Source: Flavobacterium psychrophilum (GTDB lineage: Bacteria > Bacteroidota > Bacteroidia > Flavobacteriales > Flavobacteriaceae). Taken from it: a stretch of 7,729 nucleotides of DNA. The stretch spans positions 1-7,729 of the forward strand of contig QFQM01000200.1 in assembly GCA_003243255.1 (NCBI GenBank). The letters are read 5' to 3'. The notes beneath the pieces were generated by a model. That model saw only the letters and a list, made by a program, of their open reading frames with translations, ran no database searches and was not told where the DNA came from. Shown piece after piece: positions 1-7,200 of this stretch. The translations under genes and the position numbers were made by a program. The stretch's first letter is position 1; each line of letters starts with the position of its first letter.

Positions 1-988
1 TCTGGCGCAAATACCTGCTTATTATAATAGTATCGATTTTAATCAGACAGGTAATGCTTTAAAAAATCAGCTTTCTACATTAATAACAACAACACATACA
101 AACGAACTGACATATACTCCCGAAGTATGGGATGCCTTAAAACAGTCTGATCTTGATCCTGAAAATACTAATAATGTCTTTCTTATTTATGGCTACAATG
201 ACACTGATACCAATGATGATAACGACAGGACAAGAAGTAAGAACCTAAGCTGCCACACTAGCAGTTGTGATGGCCTTTGGGTAAGAGAACATGTATTTCC
301 ACGATCATTAGGCACACCAAACCTGGAGTTTGAAGGAGCAGGATCTGACGCACATCATCTTCGTGCCATTGATTATGACATGAACAATGACAGAGGAAAC
401 AATCGTTTTGCAGATGGTTCCGGTAATGCCACAGTATTATCAGGTGGATTTTTTTATCCGGGAGATGAATGGAAAGGCGATATTGCCCGTATGATGATGT
501 ACATGTACCTTAGATACCCTACACAATGCCAGGCACTAATTGTAGGTTCAGGTGGTGCTACATATAACAGCGACATGCCTAATATATTTTTAGAATGGAA
601 CGAAGAAGACCCTGTAAGTCAGTATGAAATGAACAGAAATACAGTGCTGCAGAATATGCAGGGGAACCGAAATCCGTTTATTGATAACCCGTATCTGGCT
701 ACCCGTATTTGGAACGGACCTCAGGCTGAAGATAAATGGGGATTACTTAACAACGAAGATATTGTAGCTGAAAATATAACCCTGTATCCTACCCTGACGA
801 CAGGAATAGTATATATTAACAATGCTACTGAAGATATGAACTATAGTGTTTACAACAATATAGGACAGCTTATAAAAGCTGAAAGGATAGAAAATGACAT
901 TGACCTTACAGATTATGCGTCCGGACTATATTTTATAAAAATAAACAATGAATATTCCGGAAAAACCTTCAGGATAGTAAAACAATAA
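1..988 (+). CDS. Secreted endonuclease I family nuclease with T9SS sorting tail (5' partial)
   Basis: The first full codon is at position 2; 328 residues are visible before the TAA at 986-988. The frame is open to the window edge, so the ATG at 380 is internal (residue 127) and not the start. The visible protein opens with LAQIPAYY, where LAQ looks like the end of a signal peptide, so only about 20 residues are probably missing. Endonuclease I (EndA-type, PF04231) hallmarks follow in order: VWDAL near residue 44, REHVFPRSLG with H97, SDAHHLRA with H118/H119, RGNNRF at 131-136, GDIARMMMYMYLRY, DPVSQYE and QGNRNPFIDNP near 220-230. In this family the His/Asn residues bind a divalent metal and cleave DNA or RNA non-specifically. 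The tail from about residue 259 is a T9SS sorting domain. The likely role is extracellular nucleic acid degradation for nutrients. C84 and C89, six residues before REHV, may form a local disulfide (inference). Family assignment is firm; substrate preference is not visible. Confidence 0.93.
   Translation, partial: LAQIPAYYNSIDFNQTGNALKNQLSTLITTTHTNELTYTPEVWDALKQSDLDPENTNNVFLIYGYNDTDTNDDNDRTRSKNLSCHTSSCDGLWVREHVFPRSLGTPNLEFEGAGSDAHHLRAIDYDMNNDRGNNRFADGSGNATVLSGGFFYPGDEWKGDIARMMMYMYLRYPTQCQALIVGSGGATYNSDMPNIFLEWNEEDPVSQYEMNRNTVLQNMQGNRNPFIDNPYLATRIWNGPQAEDKWGLLNNEDIVAENITLYPTLTTGIVYINNATEDMNYSVYNNIGQLIKAERIENDIDLTDYASGLYFIKINNEYSGKTFRIVKQ
776..985 (+). other. T9SS type A-like C-terminal sorting domain of the nuclease
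   Basis: The last ~70 residues have the pattern of Por secretion system tails: an opening LYPTLTTG (the family usually has xYPNPxxG, here T-L instead of N-P), then YSVYNNIGQLI, then DLTDYASGLYFIKI, and an ending FRIVKQ. In this family the domain directs export across the outer membrane by the type IX secretion system and is normally cleaved off, leaving the enzyme secreted or anchored to surface lipopolysaccharide. It implies that the host encodes a T9SS, which is largely restricted to Bacteroidota. Confidence 0.88.
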
Positions 989-1028
989 TTAAGTTTTATG
1001 TAGTTTTTTAAAATAGTTTTTTGACTTC

Positions 1029-1062
1029 TAACCCTGTGTTTACACACAGGGTTACTTTTTTT
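1029..1062 (+). terminator. Rho-independent terminator after the nuclease gene
   Basis: A perfect 11-bp stem (1029-1039 paired with 1044-1054) closes a 4-nt loop TTAC at 1040-1043. After one C at 1055, seven T follow (1056-1062). It lies 41 bases after the nuclease stop codon and before the next gene, so it should end the nuclease transcript and insulate the giant gene. The hairpin alone could work in either direction, but the T tract is only on the + side. Confidence 0.9.
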
Positions 1063-1191
1063 AATATGGGTAACATAATTCTAACAGACAGTTGATAGAA
1101 ACGACACCCCCAATTAACATGTGAAAGCCATTTTTGTATCCCACTGAAAATCAACACACACAAAAGAATTATTACTAATTAAAAACTAAAC
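1063..1191 (+). promoter_or_regulatory. Leader and presumed promoter region of the giant gene; no clear promoter motif
   Basis: If the terminator works, the downstream gene needs a promoter in this 129-base stretch. I looked for the Bacteroidota pattern (TTG near -33, TAnnTTTG near -7). The only partial matches are TTG at 1092-1094 and CATTTTTG at 1129-1136, about 34 bases apart and so too distant to pair. The bases before the ATG are A/T-rich (ATTAAAAACTAAAC) with no GGAGG-like site, which is usual for Flavobacteriia. An in-frame TAA at 1180-1182 rules out a start further upstream. Confidence 0.45.
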
Positions 1192-1272
1192 ATGGTGAAA
1201 TTATTACAACAAAAAATTTTACGGCAGTTTCTGATTTTATTAATGATGCTACCCACATTAACATGGGCTCAG
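1192..1272 (+). other. Sec signal peptide of the giant surface protein
   Basis: Residues 1-27 have a basic n-region (K3, K8, R11), a hydrophobic core FLILLMML at 13-20, and a c-region ending LTWAQ. Cleavage is likely after A26 or Q27. This indicates Sec export to the periplasm, the first step before T9SS translocation. Confidence 0.85.
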
Positions 1273-4200
1273 ATAAATATGACTGCTTCACCCACTACCT
1301 ACACACAAAATTTTGATGGATTACCAAACAACACAGTATGGGATCAGAACAGTACAATTCCTGGCTGGTATTCAAACCGAACAGCAAAAGTATCTGGTAT
1401 CGGTAGCAGTAACACTGGTGCTCTATATAGTTTTGGTAATACAGGTGCAGGACCCGCTACTGACCGTGCCTTAGGATCGGTTTGTTCAAGTTCAGCATCA
1501 TTTATATCATATGGCGTTGTTCTTAAAAATACCACAACAGCGACAATCACGACTATGACTGTTGCTTACACTTTTGAACAATGGCGCAACGGTAGTAACA
1601 ATAATGCGCACACTCTTGCCTTTTACTACAAAAAATATGATAGTACCTCAGAACCAGACAATACTGTACTAACCGCCAGCAATACAGGTTGGACCCCTAT
1701 AACTCCACTTAATGGCATATCATTAATAAATAATACAAGTCCAAATCCGTCAAATGGTTCTCTTGATGGAAATGCTGCTGCCAACAGAACGGTAAAAAGT
1801 GCTCAGGCATTAACCGGATTATCGTTGGCTCCCGGTGAATATATCATGATTAAATGGCATGACATAGACGATTCTCCAGGTTCAGATCATGGTTTAGCAA
1901 TTGATGATGTAACCGTAGCCTGGACGCTACCTGCAGCTAATGAAGCACCTCTCTTTACAAGTGGCGCAAATTCACAAACTTTTACATACGGCACAGGAGG
2001 TACATACAACTATACGGTTACTGGTGTCCCTACCCCTACTATTACAACTACACTTAATCCAAGTGGTACTTTACCAACAGGAATAACATCGGGAACAAAT
2101 TCTGTAAGTGTAGCTGCAAATACCCCGGCAGGAACTTATAATATCCGAATAAACGCAAGCAACTCAGAAGGTAATGTAAATAATGATGTAACTTTTACAA
2201 TAAATAAAGCCAATCAGACTATTGCTAGTTTCTCAAATATTACGAAAACCTATGGTGATGCTGATTTTACACTATCGGCCACAGGTGGAGCATCAGGAGA
2301 ACCTATTACTTATGTAAGTTCAGACAATAATGTTGCTACAATATCAGGTAACACCGTTACTATTATTGGTGCCGGGAATGCTACAATTACAGCTTCTCAG
2401 GCAGGTAATGCAAATTACAATGCAGCATCTGATGTGGTTCGTACATTAACCGTTAACCTCGCTAATCAGACAATAAGTAACTTCACAAATATAACAAAGG
2501 TTGTTGGTGATGCCGATTTTACACTTTCTGCAACAGGAGGAGCTTCGGGTCAACCAATCACGTATACAAGTTCAGATAATAACATTGCAACAATATCGGG
2601 CAATACTGTTACTGTTGTGGGTGCAGGAACTGCAACAATTACTGCTTCTCAGGCAGGCAATGCGAACTACAATGCGGCAAGCCTTGGTGTTACATTAACA
2701 GTAAACAAAATTGCCCAGGCCATTACCTTTTCTAATATAACTAAGACATACGGTGATGCAGATTTTACGCTTACAGCTACAGGAGGTGCATCGGGCGAAC
2801 CAGTGACTTACGTAAGCTCTAATACAAACGTAGCGACCATCTTGGGTAATACCGTAACATTACTAAGTAACGGAACAACCAACATTACAGCTTCCCAGGC
2901 CGGAAATGCTAATTATGCGGCTGCAGCAGATGTTGTACGAACATTAACAGTGGCTGCAAAGCCAATTACTATTACAGGCTTAACAGCAGATGACAAAGTA
3001 TATGACAGAAATACTACAGCAACACTAAGTGGAGCCGGTCTTACTTCATCAGAGATTGTAGGATCTGACGATATTGCTTTAGGAACTTACACAGCTACAT
3101 TTAACGATGCGTCTGTTGCTGATAATAAAAACGTAACAGTTGTTTATCAGTTAACAGGTAGTCAGGCTGGTAAATATGTACTTACCCAACCTACGGGTGT
3201 AACCGCAGATATTACAGCAAAACAACTTACTATTTCCGGACTTCAGGCAGATAACAAAACCTATGACGGAACCACAACAGCAACACTTACAGGAACACCG
3301 GTAATAAATGGTGTTATCAGTCCTGATGCTGTTTCATTAACAGGTACAGGAATCGGTGTATTCAGTGACCCTAATGTGGGGGCCGCAATTCCTGTTACTG
3401 TAACAGGTTACAATATTACAGGAACTGATGCTGCCAATTATACTTTACAACAACCACAGGGAATTACAGCTAATATAACAAGTGCAACGCTACAGAACCA
3501 GACAATCACTTTTAATGCGCTTAGTGATGTAGCCTATGGTGATGCTGATTTTAATCTTTCAGCTACGGCAAGCTCGGGAGAAACGGTAACTTATATAAGT
3601 TCGAATACTTCGGTAGCAACCGTAAGCGGAAATACTGTAACTATTGTTAATCCAGGTATTACTACGATTACGGCTAATCAATCAGGAAACAGCAGTTACA
3701 ACCCTGCTCCGGCTGTACAGCAACAACTAACTGTAACCCCTAAAACGCTTACCGTATCAAATGCTGCCATAGCTGACAAAACCTATGACCAGACTACTAC
3801 GGCAGTAGCAAGCGGTACGCTTACAGGAGTAATAAACAGCGACAATGTTACTTTAACTTCAGCTGCAACTTTTACATCTGATGATGCAGGAAACAATGTA
3901 ACTGTTATACCACAATATAGCATTACGGGAACAGACGCTGTTAAATATACCCTTACACAGCCTACTGTAACAGGTAATATCCTGCCTGCAACACTTACTT
4001 TAACAGGAGCCGGTGCCAACAATAAAGCTTATGATACTACTACAACCGCAGTAGTAACAGGTACATTGAGCGGTATACTAATCAATGATGTTGTTACACT
4101 TAATGGTACAGGTACTTTTGCCGATGCCAATGTGGGTACAGCTATAACGGTAACATCTACCTCTACCCTTTCGGGTGCAGACGCATCAAACTATACACTT

Positions 4201-7200
4201 ACACAACCTACCGGACTTTCTGCCGATATAACTGCACTTATTCTTACTGTAAATGCTACAGCAGCAGATAAAATTTATAATAGAAATACTGATGCTGTAA
4301 TTACAGTATCGCAGATAAACGGACTTGCAGCTGGTGATGATGTAACCGTAACCGGTAGTGGTACATTCAACAACTATAATGTTGGTACAGGAAAAACTGT
4401 TACAGCAAACCTTTCACTTACAGGTACAGATGCTGCTAACTATACCCTTACACAACCAACTGGCTTAACTGCTGCTATCACAGCCAAAGCAATTACCATA
4501 GATTCGGCTAACACAACCGTTACTACAAAAACCTATAATAAAACTACTGCTGCAACGCTATCTAACGCTGCATTAATTGGTATTGAAACAGGTGACGAGT
4601 TAAATGTAACTGTTACGGATGGTACTTTTGCGCAGGTTACACCGGGTACAGCAATAGCAGTAACCAATCTTACATTAAGTGGAAGTGCTGCGGGTAACTA
4701 CACACTTACTCAGCCAACTACGCTTACAGGTACAATTGTTCCTAAACAACTTACAATAACCGGAGCTGTCGCTATTGATAAAATATATGATGGTACTACC
4801 AGTGCTACAATTCAGGGTACATTAACAGGTGTAGAAACCGGAGATGTAGTAACTTTTAACGGCACCGGAACTTTTGCTTCAGCAGATGCTTCAGGGTCAG
4901 GTATACTTGTTAGTGGATCGGCCACGCTTGGAGGTGCAGATGCTGCAAATTACACGCTTCAACAACCGGCTGGTCTTTCGGGAATGATAAATCGTAAACC
5001 TCTTGCGGTTACTGCAACTGCACAGGACAAGGTGTACGACAGAACAACATCTGCAACAGTAATCAATGGAGTGCTGGACACTTCGGGAATTATATCAGGT
5101 GATGATGTTACATTATCATCGGCTACAACAACAGGTACATTTGCCAATTATGCTGTTGGCAATAACAAAACTGTAACTGCCAGCTTTACATTACAAGGTA
5201 ACGATGCCGGAAATTATTTGGCTACAGACCAAACATATCAGGCATCGATTACACCTCTTGCCCTTACTGTAGACATTTCGGCTGCAACAATAACCACAAA
5301 AACGTACAATGCAAGTACAAATGTTACTATAAACGGTGCTCAATTAAACGGAGTAATTAATGGAGATACTGTAAATCTTACAGGGGCTTTTGCTTCGGCA
5401 AATGTCGGGACGAACATTCCCGTTACATTATTGCTGAATGGGCCATCGGCACCAAATTATACATTAATACAGCCCACTCAGGGACTTTCAGGAGAAATAA
5501 TTAAAAAAACACTTATAGCTACGGCTAACAATATCACGAAAACACAAGGTACTGCAAACCCTGCTCTTACAATAACTTATTCAGGATTTGAAGGTGGCCA
5601 GACTGCAGCTACAGCGGCCGGTTTTGTTGCCCCCGTAATGACTACAACTGCGACATTAACATCGCCTGTAGGAGCATATCCTATAACTATTACCGGCGGT
5701 GGTGCTGACAACTATGCTATAACCGTAGCAGATGGATGGATGATTATTGTTCCACCTGTTAATACTGTATTTACCCCGGGAACATTATGGTCAAATGCTA
5801 TTAACGACTCTGCCCCTAACAACTATAACCCTTTTGTTCTTGGACAATCTATCCCGGCTGACACATACATTAATGTTAGCGGTGTAGGAAGAGGACCAGG
5901 TATTGTAGGCACGGGCGCAAATAATCGATACAACGCTAATAACTGGGCCAGTACCTTTGACAGCAACGATTATTATTATTTTACAATCACGGCTCAAGCG
6001 GGTTATAAAATTAATTTTACCAATTTAGTATATTCAAGTCAGGCATCCGGTACAGGCCCTACAACAATTGTTGTACGCTCAAGTGCAGATAATTATGCTT
6101 CGAATATAGCTACACCTTCGACCAACGGAGATACTGTTGGCCTGAGTGGAACTGCTTACCAAAACATTACAGGTTCAATAACCTTTAGGATTTATGGTTA
6201 TGGAGCAACAATGACAAGCGGAACATTCAGTATAAATGATTTCTCCTTTAGCGGATCGGTTGTTGAAATACCGGTTACTACTGCTCCACAAATTACGAGC
6301 ACATTAGCTGCAAATTCATTTGTTGGGGATTCAGAGGTGTATCAGATAACAGCTTCCGGTACACCGGAGATTGCGCTTACTGCTACAAATCTTCCTGTAG
6401 GAGCGACTATAGATGCGAACGGGCTTATTACTTTTGACGGAACAACACCGGCAGGAATATATAACATTAATATTAAAGCATCAGGTTACTATGGTACTGA
6501 TAATAAAGTATTAATTTATACCGTAAACAAACTGGATCAGTACCTGACGTTCTCTCCTGATCCTATTCCTAACAAGTTTGCAAACGATGTTCCGTTCCAG
6601 ATAACAGTAACGAATACTGCGCCACTTGCAGTAACATATTCAAGTTCTGACATAAGCGTTGCAACCATTGCTCAGGATGGTACAATAACCATTGTTGGTC
6701 CAGGTACAACTACAATAACAGCCTCTAATACCGGTGATGCTAGCTATAATCCGGTAAGTTTAGGAAAAACCTTTACTGTTCTGCCAACACCACAAATAAC
6801 AGCAACCCCTTCTTTTATGGCTTTTACTGCTGTTCAGGGACAGGGGGCATCGGCAGCAACTCAGATATCAACTATAAATGCTGTTAACTTAGTTCCTGTA
6901 GCAGATAACCTTACACTTACAGCTTCTGCAGGGTTTGAAATTGCAATAGGTGCCGGTTCTTTTGGTACTACAGGAAACATCGCTTATACCGGAGGAGCTG
7001 TTAACCTTACGAATCCTCAAATATATGTACGATTTGCAGCAGGACAGACTGTTGGTACATATAACGGTACTTTAACAATATCAGGCGGAAATGGTTCTGT
7101 ACAAATTGCTCTTGCAGCCTTAGTTGATCCTGCTCCGGCAATCAATACTACAACAGCAGCTTTTGGACCATACTGTTCAGGATCAGACAATACAATAAGT

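Noticed and set aside
380..382. ATG at 380 as the start of the nuclease
   Set aside because: The same frame is open upstream to position 2 and encodes the conserved REHV and SDAHHLRA metal-binding motifs, so this Met is internal.
1092..1136. Bacteroidota promoter from TTG (1092-1094) and CATTTTTG (1129-1136)
   Set aside because: The spacing is about 34 bases rather than the usual 17-23, and the -7-like box has a mismatch at its first base.
1344..1550. Minus-strand open frames at 1344-1550, 3783-4022, 4959-5147, 5791-5997 and 7362-7571
   Set aside because: All lie entirely within the giant plus-strand coding frame, are 62-79 codons long, and have no recognisable domain, leader or conserved motif. 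They follow from the repetitive Thr/Ala/Val codons read in reverse.
2501..2698. Plus-strand 65-codon open frame at 2501-2698
   Set aside because: It is out of frame within repeats A2 of the giant gene and yields a low-complexity Leu/Gln-rich string. The frame-1 reading has clear domain homology.
2212..5502. CRISPR array or DNA-level satellite
   Set aside because: The repeats have ~250-base periods, remain in one open reading frame, and differ mainly at silent positions; there are no short identical repeats with unique spacers.
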